64,000 bases of DNA from an uncultured Collinsella sp. (GTDB lineage: Bacteria; Actinomycetota; Coriobacteriia; Coriobacteriales; Coriobacteriaceae): assembly GCA_900549745.1 (NCBI GenBank), contig URPJ01000008.1, positions 26,244 through 90,243 on the forward strand, in the 5' to 3' direction. The position numbers were made by a program, and so were the translations under genes. The notes under the pieces were generated by a model that worked only from the letters and a program-made list of their open reading frames with translations, searched no databases and was not told the DNA's origin. Below are positions 41,659 through 50,104 of this stretch, in pieces (positions within the stretch are counted from its first letter, which is position 1; each line of letters opens with the position of its first letter).

Positions 41659-43020
41659 CTACAGAATAAATCGAAGGATGTCGGAACTAAGCATATAGAC
41701 AAACAGCAGCGCAAAAAGCGCGATGCCCACATAGCTCACGATCGACTGGACCTTGAGCGGAAGCTCGCGGCCAGCAATCTTTTGAATGATCTCGATGACC
41801 AGCTTGCCGCCATCGAGCGGTGGGATAGGCAGCAGGTTCATAAAGCCAAGCGAGAACGAAATGAGGGCGGCAAACGAAAGGAACGTTGCAGGGCCAGCGG
41901 CAGCAGCCTGCGAGGACATAACGCTAATACCCACGATCGAAGAGGACTGATCGAGAATCTCCATCGTATGCTGCGGCTGGAGCAGACGCATCACACCCTC
42001 CGCTGTCTGCACGACATAGGAGAAGGACAGACGAGCCGACGTGATGGGGTCTAAACGGACCACCTGCGTAGAGGCATACACACCTAGGCGCTCGTCCTCT
42101 TTGAGTGCAACCGTGGTCGAATGCCGCTTGCCGTCACGCTCGTACTCGATGGCGATATCGTCCTTACCGGCAGCCTTGCCAATGGCATCGTAAACGTCCA
42201 TCCAGGTAGAGCACGATACTCCGTCGACCGAAAGGATCGCGTCGCCGCCCTCGATTCCCGCCGCGGCGGCAATCGAGCCTTCGTCAACCTGGCCAATCAC
42301 ATTGGTATCCACCGGCACCGTGACACCTGCGATGGAATAGATGCTCATAAGGAGCAAAAAGCCCGTCAGGATATTGACGATAATGCCCGCAAGCAGCATA
42401 AAGGCACGTTTAACAAAGCCCTGGCCCAAATAGGTGTGCGAGCGCTCACGTGCAAGGAATTCGGCCTCGCCGCACGGCAGTTCCCATACATCGCCCTCGG
42501 CAGTCGCATGCTCTCGATCGAACTTGCGACCGTCAAAGGTGGTATATCCTGCAGCATCGCGCGGCAGGGTCTGGTACTTGGTGGGATAGTAACTGGGCGA
42601 AGGCTTTTCCCCTTCTTCATACCAGGGGGCGATGGAGCCCCAGCCCAACAGCAAAGCACAAGCCTCGAGAACATCCTCCTCGGACAGCTCGAGCTCGACA
42701 GCAAGATCGGCCACCGTCACACGGCCGTGGCGATAGATGGCCGCGAGCACGCGATCGGCACACGAGACATCGGTCGGATCCATGCCACAGATGGCAGCAT
42801 AGCCACCCAGCAGCAGCGGCGTCACGCCAAACTTGGTGCCGATGCGACGCGATGTGTGGTGGATATCAAAGCGACACGGCAGGCCCAAAAAGAACTCAGT
42901 CACGCGGACACCGCAGGCACGCGCCGCCAAAAAGTGGCCGCCCTCGTGCAAAAACACGAGGACGGAAAGCATCAGCAGGCCCCAAAAGACCGATGAGAGA
43001 ACGCTCAGAACAGTATCCAT
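41659..43020 (-). CDS. rseP: RseP/RasP-type site-2 protease with inserted winged-helix-like domain
   Basis: 453 aa from the ATG at 43020 (MDTVLSVLSSVFWGLLMLS); a TTG at 43035 is possible. Intramembrane zinc metalloprotease of regulated proteolysis. HEGGH lies near residue 24-28, the PDZ domain near 235-310 (ILSVDGVSCSTWMDVYDAI), and the second metal motif NLLPIPPLDGGKLV near 395. Between the conserved GTKFGVTPLLLGGY segment and the second membrane helix (AFMLLAGIIVNIL) there are about 115 extra residues. They begin with a helical, winged-helix-like part (RVTVADLAVELELSEEDVLE) and continue with a Tyr/Asp-rich part. Ordinary RseP/RasP has about 25 residues there. The position between dxr and ispG is the classical one. 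Confidence 0.92.
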   Translation of the reverse strand: MDTVLSVLSSVFWGLLMLSVLVFLHEGGHFLAARACGVRVTEFFLGLPCRFDIHHTSRRIGTKFGVTPLLLGGYAAICGMDPTDVSCADRVLAAIYRHGRVTVADLAVELELSEEDVLEACALLLGWGSIAPWYEEGEKPSPSYYPTKYQTLPRDAAGYTTFDGRKFDREHATAEGDVWELPCGEAEFLARERSHTYLGQGFVKRAFMLLAGIIVNILTGFLLLMSIYSIAGVTVPVDTNVIGQVDEGSIAAAAGIEGGDAILSVDGVSCSTWMDVYDAIGKAAGKDDIAIEYERDGKRHSTTVALKEDERLGVYASTQVVRLDPITSARLSFSYVVQTAEGVMRLLQPQHTMEILDQSSSIVGISVMSSQAAAAGPATFLSFAALISFSLGFMNLLPIPPLDGGKLVIEIIQKIAGRELPLKVQSIVSYVGIALFALLFVYMLSSDILRFIL

Positions 43021-43045
43021 AAAACGAAAAAACAATCCTTATGGG

Positions 43046-44233
43046 TTAAGAACGGGTTGCGGCGAGCACCTGCGCGGCCTTTTCACGCGCCCAGCTATCG
43101 ATGTCGCGAAGCTGTTCAAACGAATCGACCGTCTGCGCATCGTGAGCATCCATGCAGGATTCCACAATGCGGTCGATATCGGTAAAGCTGCAGTCATCAT
43201 GCAGGAAGGCATCGACGGCGACCTCGTTGGCGGCATTGAGCACGCACGGCATGGTGCCGCCCGTCTTGCCGGCACGTTCGGCCAGCGCAAGGCAGCGGAA
43301 GGTATCCATATCGGCCGCGTCAAAGGTAAGCTGCCCCAACTCGCGGAAATCAATACGCGGAGCCGGAGTATTCCAACGCTCGGGATACGAGAAGGCAAAC
43401 TGGATGGGAATGCGCATGTCGGAGGCACCGAGATGCGCCATCACAGAGCCGTCGGCAAACTCGACCATGGAGTGAATCTTGGACTGGCGCTGCACGACCA
43501 CGTTAATGAAATCGAGATCACAGCCAAACAGATGCATGGCCTCGATACGCTCCAGACCTTTGTTCATGAGGGTGGCGGAGTCAATCGTGATCTTGGCACC
43601 CATAGCCCACGTAGGATGCGCCAGGGCATCGGCACGCGTCACGCGATCGAGCTCGTCACGCGTGCGGCCAAAGAACGGGCCGCCCGAGCAGGTAAGCCAA
43701 ATGCAGTGAGCCTCGCGCGGATTCTCGCCAAGATAGCACTGGTAGATGGCAGAATGCTCGGAGTCGACAGGGATAAGCTGGCCCGGCTGCGCCAACGGCA
43801 TAAGCAGATCGCCACCGACAACGAGCGACTCCTTGTTGGCCAGGGCAAGACGCTTGTTCGAGGTCAGGGCAGCATGGCTCGCCTCGAGACCGGCAGCGCC
43901 CACGATGGCAACGAGCACGCAGTCGACATCATCGCGGCATGCGAGCTCGCACACGGCCTGCGCGCCAACGCCGAGCTCCGTGCCCTCGGGCAGTTCCTGC
44001 AGTACAGCGTCGGCGCCATGGGAGGCGTCCGCCACGGCAACCGCCGGAACCGAGAACTCACGGGCAGCGGCAACGAGCTCGGGGGTGCTGGAGTTTACGG
44101 ACAGCGCCGTCACCTGCAGGCGATCGGCATGCTGACGGCACACGTCGAGCGCCTGAGTGCCGATAGAACCCGTACAGCCCAGAATGGCAACACGAAGACG
44201 CCCATCGGGACCGTAGGTGGTCTGATAAGCCAT
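43046..44233 (-). CDS. dxr: 1-deoxy-D-xylulose 5-phosphate reductoisomerase
   Basis: 395 aa from the ATG at 44233 (MAYQTTYGPDGRLRVAILG). It overlaps the cdsA stop as TAATG, with GGAGG 9 bases upstream. First committed step of the MEP pathway, NADPH-dependent. NADPH site ILGCTGSIGTQALDV, ALANKESLVVGG, metal and substrate residues in PVDSEHSAIYQ, and the flexible lid SGGPFFGR. C-terminal helix bundle ending with NEVAVDAFL. Confidence 0.97.
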   Translation of the reverse strand: MAYQTTYGPDGRLRVAILGCTGSIGTQALDVCRQHADRLQVTALSVNSSTPELVAAAREFSVPAVAVADASHGADAVLQELPEGTELGVGAQAVCELACRDDVDCVLVAIVGAAGLEASHAALTSNKRLALANKESLVVGGDLLMPLAQPGQLIPVDSEHSAIYQCYLGENPREAHCIWLTCSGGPFFGRTRDELDRVTRADALAHPTWAMGAKITIDSATLMNKGLERIEAMHLFGCDLDFINVVVQRQSKIHSMVEFADGSVMAHLGASDMRIPIQFAFSYPERWNTPAPRIDFRELGQLTFDAADMDTFRCLALAERAGKTGGTMPCVLNAANEVAVDAFLHDDCSFTDIDRIVESCMDAHDAQTVDSFEQLRDIDSWAREKAAQVLAATRS

Positions 44234-45147
44234 TACAGCACGCCTCCGATCATCAGCAGCAGCTGCGCGGTAATGCAACCAAAGATGAGCGAATCGCTGC
44301 GGTCGAGCATGCCGCCGTGGCCCGGTATGAGATTGCCGGAATCTTTAACGCCCACACCGCGCTTGATACGCGACTCGATGAGGTCGCCGATAACGCCCAG
44401 GATGGAGACGACCACGCCGCACAGCAGTGCATAGGGCAGGCTCAGCTTATAGAAGTGCGTTGCCCACAGGATGAGCCAGATCAAGACAGAGCCCAAAATG
44501 CCGCCGACAAAGCCTTCCCAGCTCTTTTTGGGGGAGATCTTGGGAACCATCTTATGCTTGCCAATGCGGCTGCCCACGATATAGGCAAACGAGTCGGAAA
44601 CCCAAAGGGACGCGCAAACGCCCACCGAAAGCAGTGCGCCAGCAAACCCGGGCACGGCATCGCGCAGCAGCACGATAGCCGACAGCATAAAGCCAGTGTA
44701 GATAGGGCCCATGAGCGTCACGGCAACGTCAGAGATGCGAGTGCGCGGAGACCAGACATACCAGATACCAACCGCAAGCATCAAAGCGAACAGCAGGGCG
44801 TTCAACAGCAGCGAATCGCCCAGAGCCGAGAGCGGAAAGAGCACGGCGGCAGCGATACCAAGGCGCTCGTTGGCAACCTTGCCGTCGAGCCTCGTCATGC
44901 GGAAGAACTCATAGCAGCACAGACCGCTCATGACGGACACGAAGATGGCCGTGGGCACAATACCCAAAAACAGGCACAGGATAAAGACAACGGCATAGAC
45001 GATACCGGCGGCGGCACGGGTGATAAAGCCCGCCAGCCACGAACCGGAGCCGCTCTTCGCTGCAGGCGCCCCTGCAGCGGAAGCCTTACGCGCGGGCTTC
45101 GCGGAAGTAGGCGCCTTGGAAGCGGATGCCTTGGGACGTTCGGACAC
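44233..45147 (-). CDS. cdsA: Phosphatidate cytidylyltransferase
   Basis: 304 aa. Makes CDP-diacylglycerol for phospholipid synthesis. Seven or so membrane helices follow a positively charged Ala/Lys/Ser/Pro-rich N-terminal extension of about 35 residues. The CdsA signature is present: SPKKSWEGFVGG and then IKRGVGVKDSGNLIPGHGG with the final DRSDS. GTG start at 45147 with AGGAGG 7 bases upstream, 2 bases after the uppS stop. Confidence 0.95.
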   Translation of the reverse strand: MSERPKASASKAPTSAKPARKASAAGAPAAKSGSGSWLAGFITRAAAGIVYAVVFILCLFLGIVPTAIFVSVMSGLCCYEFFRMTRLDGKVANERLGIAAAVLFPLSALGDSLLLNALLFALMLAVGIWYVWSPRTRISDVAVTLMGPIYTGFMLSAIVLLRDAVPGFAGALLSVGVCASLWVSDSFAYIVGSRIGKHKMVPKISPKKSWEGFVGGILGSVLIWLILWATHFYKLSLPYALLCGVVVSILGVIGDLIESRIKRGVGVKDSGNLIPGHGGMLDRSDSLIFGCITAQLLLMIGGVL

Positions 45148-45149
45148 GA

Positions 45150-45944
45150 TTAAGCCTCCTCGGTCTTGCTCAGTCCACCAAACCTACGGTCGCGACCCTG
45201 GTAGGCCAAAATGGCGTCGACAAGGCCCCAGCGGTCAAAGTCGGGCCAATAGGTATCGGTGACATAGAACTCGGAATAGGCAACCTGCCACAGCAGATAG
45301 TTCGAAAGACGAAGCTCGCCGGAGGTGCGAATCACAAGCTCCGGATCGGGCAGCCCAGCGGTGTACAGGTGCGAAGCCACCATATCATCGTCGATAGCGG
45401 CAGGATCGATCTTGCCGGCAGCCGTATCAAGCGCGATCTGGCGGACAGCGCGGGTGATCTCAGCACGGGCACCGTAGTTAACGGCCAGCGCCAGCGTCAT
45501 ACCGGTATGGTCGGCGCACTCGGCAAGGCCGCGCTCAAAGACGTCGCGGGTCTTCTTGGGCAGCGCGGAAATATCGCCCAAAAAGACAACGCGAACATTC
45601 TCGCGCTTAAGCAGCGGCAGCTCATCGATAAACGTCTTGGCAAACAGGTGCATCAGAACGTTGACTTCGTGCTGCGGGCGATTCCAGTTTTCGGTCGAAA
45701 ACGCATAGGCCGAAAGCACGTCGACACCCAGGCGCACGCAGGCGGTAATGATCTCGCGCAGCGAGACGATGCCGGCCTTGTGGCCTTCGGTGCGGGCCAG
45801 ACCGCGCGCCGTGGCCCAACGGCCGTTGCCGTCCATGATGCACGAAATATGGTGCGGAATGTTATTGAGGTCAAGGTCGGAAAAGCCGACGCCCGCAGGG
45901 GCGTCGGCAAAGTACTCGACCAGTTTATGCTCGTCGTATTGCAC
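45150..45944 (-). CDS. uppS: Isoprenyl transferase (undecaprenyl diphosphate synthase)
   Basis: 264 aa. Cis-prenyltransferase that makes the C55 carrier of cell-wall synthesis. Catalytic motif CIMDGNGRWATARGL near residue 35, then AYAFSTENWNRP and the C-terminal RTSGELRLSNYLLWQVAYSE. GTG start at 45944 with GGAG in the end of frr. The MEP enzymes dxr and ispG downstream supply its precursors. Confidence 0.97.
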   Translation of the reverse strand: MQYDEHKLVEYFADAPAGVGFSDLDLNNIPHHISCIMDGNGRWATARGLARTEGHKAGIVSLREIITACVRLGVDVLSAYAFSTENWNRPQHEVNVLMHLFAKTFIDELPLLKRENVRVVFLGDISALPKKTRDVFERGLAECADHTGMTLALAVNYGARAEITRAVRQIALDTAAGKIDPAAIDDDMVASHLYTAGLPDPELVIRTSGELRLSNYLLWQVAYSEFYVTDTYWPDFDRWGLVDAILAYQGRDRRFGGLSKTEEA

Positions 45945-45945
45945 C

Positions 45946-46482
45946 TTAGATCTCCATGACCTCGGCTTCTTTTTCCTTCAGAAGCTCCTCGACCTTGGCG
46001 ACATACTCGTCGGTATGCTTTTGGACCTTGGCCTGCTCGCGACGGACATCGTCCTCGGTGAGCTCCTCGTCGCGCTCGAGCTTATTGTTAAAGTCGCGGC
46101 GGATGTTACGGATGGAGACCTTGGCCTGCTCGGCGTACTCGCGGCACTCCTTAACGAGCTCGCGACGACGCTCCTCGGTGGGAGCCGGGAACGGCAGACG
46201 CACGACGGTACCATCGGAGTTGGGGGTAATGCCCAGGTCGGAGGCGCTGATGGCCTTGACGATGGCATTGATGAGCGCCTTATCCCACGGCTCGATAAGC
46301 AGCATATGGGCCTCGGGGGTCTTAACGGCGGCTACCTGCGTGACGGGCGTGGGAACACCGTAGTAGTCGACGGTGATGTCGGACAGAATGTTGGCGTTAG
46401 CGCGGCCAGTGCGGACCTTAGAGAAGTTATGCTTGAGGGACTCGAGTGACTTGTCCATGTGGGCGGTGATGTTCTCTGCCAT
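45946..46482 (-). CDS. frr: Ribosome recycling factor
   Basis: 178 aa. RRF splits post-termination ribosomes with EF-G. Typical opening and core (KVRTGRANANILSDITVDYYG, TPLT-like loop GVPTPVTQVA, then the long coiled-coil helices RNIRRDFNNKLERDEELTED). ATG start; pyrH lies 2 bases upstream. pyrH-frr linkage is nearly universal. Confidence 0.97.
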   Translation of the reverse strand: MAENITAHMDKSLESLKHNFSKVRTGRANANILSDITVDYYGVPTPVTQVAAVKTPEAHMLLIEPWDKALINAIVKAISASDLGITPNSDGTVVRLPFPAPTEERRRELVKECREYAEQAKVSIRNIRRDFNNKLERDEELTEDDVRREQAKVQKHTDEYVAKVEELLKEKEAEVMEI

Positions 46483-46484
46483 GC

Positions 46485-47207
46485 TTAATCCTCCTGATAG
46501 ACGAGCGTGCCGACGGGCTCACCCGCGAGCGCGCGCTTGACGGTGTCCTCGCCATCGATGTTGAGGACCAAAATAGGCATACGGTTGTCCTGGCAAAGAG
46601 CCGTAGCCGTGGAATCCATAACCTGCAGGCCGCGAACGAGCACCTCGTGATAGGTGATCTTGTCAAAGCGGACGGCGTCGGCGCACTTGACGGGATCCTT
46701 GTCGTAGATGCCATCGACCTTGGTGGCTTTAATCAGAATCTCGGCACCGATCTCGCAGGCGCGAAGGGCCGCGGCGGTGTCAGTCGTAAAGTACGGATTA
46801 CCCGATCCGGCGGCAAAGATAACGACGTTGCCCTTGGACAGGTGGTTGATAGCGCGACGGCGAATATAGGGCTCGCAGATCTCGTTCATCTGGATAGCAC
46901 TCATCACGCGGCAGGGAACATCGTTGTGCTCGAAGGCATCCTGCAGGGCAAGCGCGTTCATAACGGTAGCGAGCATGCCCATGTAATCGGCCTGGGCGCG
47001 CTCCATACCACCGGCGGCGCCGGCCATACCGCGAAAAATGTTGCCGCCGCCGACAACGACGCCAACCTCATGACCAACGGCGAGCAGCTCCTTGACCTGC
47101 TTGGCAAGATGATCGGTAACCTTGGGGTCGATGCCGTAGTTGCCATCGCCCATCAGCGCTTCACCGGAGAGCTTCAGAAGCACGCGTTTATATCGGATGT
47201 CGGACAA
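46485..47207 (-). CDS. pyrH: Uridylate kinase
   Basis: 240 aa. Bacterial UMP kinase, a hexameric amino-acid-kinase-fold enzyme. LLKLSGEALMGDGNYGID opening, GGGNIFRGMAGA, nucleotide loop AAGSGNPYFTTDTAAALRA and KATKVDGIYDKDP. TTG start at 47207 with AAGGAGG. It is preceded by the tsf terminator, so it likely has its own promoter; a TGATATTAT sequence at about 47235-47243 on the minus strand is a candidate -10. Confidence 0.97.
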   Translation of the reverse strand: MSDIRYKRVLLKLSGEALMGDGNYGIDPKVTDHLAKQVKELLAVGHEVGVVVGGGNIFRGMAGAAGGMERAQADYMGMLATVMNALALQDAFEHNDVPCRVMSAIQMNEICEPYIRRRAINHLSKGNVVIFAAGSGNPYFTTDTAAALRACEIGAEILIKATKVDGIYDKDPVKCADAVRFDKITYHEVLVRGLQVMDSTATALCQDNRMPILVLNIDGEDTVKRALAGEPVGTLVYQED

Positions 47208-47266
47208 AGCGATCCTCCTTTAATTAGACTCACAACATAATATCAAAGGCTTAACGGGGAGCCATG

Positions 47267-47303
47267 AAAAAGCAGGCTGTGAGTAAAACCCACAGCCTGC
47301 TCA
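47267..47303 (-). terminator. Intrinsic terminator of rpsB-tsf
   Basis: GAGCAGGCTGTG-GGTTTTACT-CACAGCCTGCTTTTT on the minus strand, about 20 bases after the tsf stop. Confidence 0.92.
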
Positions 47304-47324
47304 TTACCAGCTACAAGAGCTTAT

Positions 47325-48194
47325 TTACTCGCCACGGACCAGACGGTCAAAGGCAACGACGGTAATGTTGTCGCCGAGCTCCTTGGAGACCTGCTCAGCG
47401 TACTTCTTGATGGTGAGGGAGCTGTCCTTGATGAACTCCTGCTCGGTGAGCACGGACTGCTTGTAGAACTTCTCCAGACGGCCAACAGCCATCTTCTCCT
47501 GGATAGCCTCGGGCTTGCCGGACTCGGCAGCCTGAGCCATGTAGATCTGCTTCTCGTGCTCGACGGTCTCAGCCGGAACCTGATCGCGGGTAGCGCAGAT
47601 CGGGGCGACGGCGGCAACCTGAAGCGCAACGTCGTGAGCAAAGGTCTTGAAGGACTCAGCCTGAGCGGTCTCGGCCTTCTCGAAAGCGAACTCAACGAGA
47701 ACGCCGATCTTACCACCCATGTGGATGTAAGAAGCGAGAGCGCCGTTCTCAGCCTTGCGGGCGGCGAAACGGGAGATCTTCATGTTCTCGCCCATGATGT
47801 GAATCATCTCGGTGAGCTCAGAGGAAACGGTCTCCTCGCCCATCGGCTTCTCGAGCAGAGCGTCGACGTCAGCAGGCTCGGTGGTAGCGACAACCTCAGC
47901 GACCTTGGAAGCAAAGCCGGTGAACTTAGCGTTGGAGCCGACGAAGTCGGTCTCGCAGGAGAGCTCGATCAGCGCGCCGGTCTTGCCATCCTCGGAGACG
48001 AACGCGGCGACAGCGCCCTCGTTGGTCTCACGGCCAGCCTTCTTGGCAGCCTTGGCAAGGCCGTTCTTACGCAGAACGTCGACAGCGGCGTCCATGTCGC
48101 CGTCAGCCTCGACGAGAGCCTTCTTGCACTCCATCATCGGGGAGTCGGTCATCTCGCGGAGCTGCTTGACCATAGCGGCGGTAATCTGGGCCAT
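47325..48194 (-). CDS. tsf: Elongation factor Ts
   Basis: 289 aa from the ATG at 48194 (MAQITAAMVKQLREMTDSP), preceded by GAAAGGAAC. Nucleotide exchange factor of EF-Tu. N-terminal UBA-like domain (DSPMMECKKALVEADGDMDA), the ELSCETDFV block, and the dimerisation subdomains. It follows rpsB by 45 bases. Confidence 0.97.
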   Translation of the reverse strand: MAQITAAMVKQLREMTDSPMMECKKALVEADGDMDAAVDVLRKNGLAKAAKKAGRETNEGAVAAFVSEDGKTGALIELSCETDFVGSNAKFTGFASKVAEVVATTEPADVDALLEKPMGEETVSSELTEMIHIMGENMKISRFAARKAENGALASYIHMGGKIGVLVEFAFEKAETAQAESFKTFAHDVALQVAAVAPICATRDQVPAETVEHEKQIYMAQAAESGKPEAIQEKMAVGRLEKFYKQSVLTEQEFIKDSSLTIKKYAEQVSKELGDNITVVAFDRLVRGE

Positions 48195-48239
48195 TGTGGT
48201 TCCTTTCAAAGAGATGAAAAAGAATTAACTAAGACTGAT

Positions 48240-48968
48240 TTACTCGGCCTTGGGCTCAGCGGCCATCTCGGCCTCGGAGACCTGCTCCTTGCCGGAGCCA
48301 GCGAGGCAGGCGTCAGCCATGAGCTCGCACATAAGGGTGACAGCGGAGATAGCGTCATCGTTGCAGGGAATGCCGTACTCGACCTCGTCGGGATCGGAGT
48401 TGGTGTCGATCAGAGCGACGACGGGGATGTTCAGGCGCTGGGCCTCCTTGATGGCGTTCTCCTCGCGCTTGGTGTCGATGACGAAGAGAGCCTGAGGCAG
48501 ACCCTTCATGTCGCGGGCGCCACCGAGGTTGGTCTGGAGCTTGGTGAGCTCCTTACCGAGCACAGCCTGCTCCTTCTTGGGGAGCACTGCCATACGGCCG
48601 TCCTCGACCATGGCCTCGAGCTCCTCCATGCGGTTGATGCGGGAGCGGATGGTGACGAAGTTGGTCAGCATGCCGCCGAGCCAACGCTGGTTGATGTAAG
48701 GCATGTTGGCGCGCTCAGCGGCGTTCTTGACGGCCTCCTGAGCCTGCTTCTTGGTGCCGACGAACAGCACGTTGCCACCCTTGGCGACGTTCTTGACGAA
48801 GGTGTAGGCCTGGTCGGCGTCGAGGATGGTCTGCTTGAGGTCGAGGATGTAGATGCCGTTGCGCTCACCGAAGATGAACGGCTTCATCTTGGGGTTCCAG
48901 CGACGGGTCTGGTGACCGAAGTGGCAGCCGGCCTCGAGCAGGGTGCGGATATTAATCTTGGTAGCCAT
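48240..48968 (-). CDS. rpsB: 30S ribosomal protein S2
   Basis: 242 aa. Family signatures LLEAGCHFGHQTRRWNPKM, FIFGERNGIYILDL, FVGTKKQAQEAVK and NQRWLGGMLTNF, and the C-terminal ALIDTNSDPDEVEYGIPCNDD. ATG with AGGAGG in front. A leader of about 135 bases separates it from a consensus promoter. Confidence 0.97.
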   Translation of the reverse strand: MATKINIRTLLEAGCHFGHQTRRWNPKMKPFIFGERNGIYILDLKQTILDADQAYTFVKNVAKGGNVLFVGTKKQAQEAVKNAAERANMPYINQRWLGGMLTNFVTIRSRINRMEELEAMVEDGRMAVLPKKEQAVLGKELTKLQTNLGGARDMKGLPQALFVIDTKREENAIKEAQRLNIPVVALIDTNSDPDEVEYGIPCNDDAISAVTLMCELMADACLAGSGKEQVSEAEMAAEPKAE

Positions 48969-49138
48969 GTTAAACCTCCTGTGGTTTGCCTCCGCGCGGG
49001 GTCATCCTCCAAAACCAACCCGGACATGTGCTACCAAAGCCCGGGCACCACGGTATGAAGTAGCCGCGCGTGCGTGATAAAAACCTGTTGCCGTGAAGCA
49101 ACCCGATGAATGATAGCAGGATTGCCTCTTCCTGCCAA
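48969..49138 (-). promoter_or_regulatory. rpsB promoter and structured leader
   Basis: On the minus strand TTGGCA (49138-49133), 17 bases, then TGC-TATCAT (-10 at 49115-49110), the best promoter match in the window. The following leader of about 135 bases contains GTTGC-TTCACG-GCAAC and a CCCGGGCTTTGG...CCGGGTTGG pairing, suggestive of S2 autoregulation. The regulatory role is inference. Confidence 0.65.
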
Positions 49139-49184
49139 CCCGCAATCAAAACCACACACCTAAGCGCAACACGAGCCGCCCAGC

Positions 49185-50027
49185 CTACTCGCCCCGGGGA
49201 TGGGCCTGGGTCACGGCACGCTTAAGCCGATCGGGCGTAAGATGCGTGTAAATCTGCGTCGTGGACAGGCTCGCATGTCCCAGCAGCTCTTGAACCGAAC
49301 GCAGGTCCGCACCGCCCTCGAGCAGATCGGTCGCAAAGGTGTGGCGCATCGCATGAGGCGCGATGTCGGCCGGAATACCGGCGCACGTCGCCAGCATATG
49401 GAACCGTCGCCTGAGCATAGCGGCACTCATGCGATTACCGCGCGCAGAAATAAACAGCGGATGCAGACCGGCTGCGGTGTCGCGGTGCTTTGCCTGGGCG
49501 AGCAGCTCCGGTCTCCCCTCCTCGACATAGGTGCGCGTCGCCTCGAGCGCCCGATGGTACAGAGGCACGATACGTTCCTTGCTGCCTTTGCCCCATAGCC
49601 GCAGCGTGCGCTCGGACCATGAGACGGATTCCACATTGAGCGCCGAAAGCTCTGAGATGCGGGCGCCCGAGGCATAGAGCAGCTCGAGCATCGCCGCATC
49701 GCGCAGTCCCGCGGGCGTCGAGGTATCAGGCGTCTTGAGCAACGCCTCGACCTGCTGGGTCGTCAGCACACCGGGCAGGTCGCGCGGCAGCTTGGGCGAC
49801 GCGATTGCCGAGACCGCATCACCCTCGACAATCCCCTCGGCAGCCATCCATCGATAAAGCGACCGAATAGCCGACAAATGTGCCGCAAGGGTGCGAGGCG
49901 CCACCTGCTCGCGCGAAAACTCGGCCAAATACGCGCGGACGGTACGCACGTCGGCCGCACGCGCGTCGACACCCGTACGCTCGCACCAGGCAGCAAAGCG
50001 CTCCAACCGCGATCCATAGGCAGTCAC
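49185..50027 (-). CDS. xerC: Tyrosine recombinase XerC-like (start codon problem)
   Basis: 280 aa from the first standard start (GTG, 50027). Catalytic residues are present: Arg in ASGARISELSAL, Lys in GKGSKERIVPL, HAMRHTFATDL (HxxR), LGHASLSTTQIYTHL with His and nucleophile Tyr. It resolves chromosome dimers at dif together with FtsK. Homology of the SAM-like N-terminal domain continues upstream in frame (DSFIAYIARVEGLSPNTVTA) to 50105, where the trmFO stop overlaps ATA in TAATA. No ATG, GTG or TTG exists in that stretch. Either translation starts at ATA (306 aa) or the protein lacks about 26 N-terminal residues. Confidence 0.88.
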   Translation of the reverse strand: MTAYGSRLERFAAWCERTGVDARAADVRTVRAYLAEFSREQVAPRTLAAHLSAIRSLYRWMAAEGIVEGDAVSAIASPKLPRDLPGVLTTQQVEALLKTPDTSTPAGLRDAAMLELLYASGARISELSALNVESVSWSERTLRLWGKGSKERIVPLYHRALEATRTYVEEGRPELLAQAKHRDTAAGLHPLFISARGNRMSAAMLRRRFHMLATCAGIPADIAPHAMRHTFATDLLEGGADLRSVQELLGHASLSTTQIYTHLTPDRLKRAVTQAHPRGE

Positions 50028-50104
50028 CGTATTGGGAGAGAGCCCCTCGACACGTGCGATATAGGCGATAAACGAGTCGACGGTATCGTACAGGTCAAAG
50101 GCTA

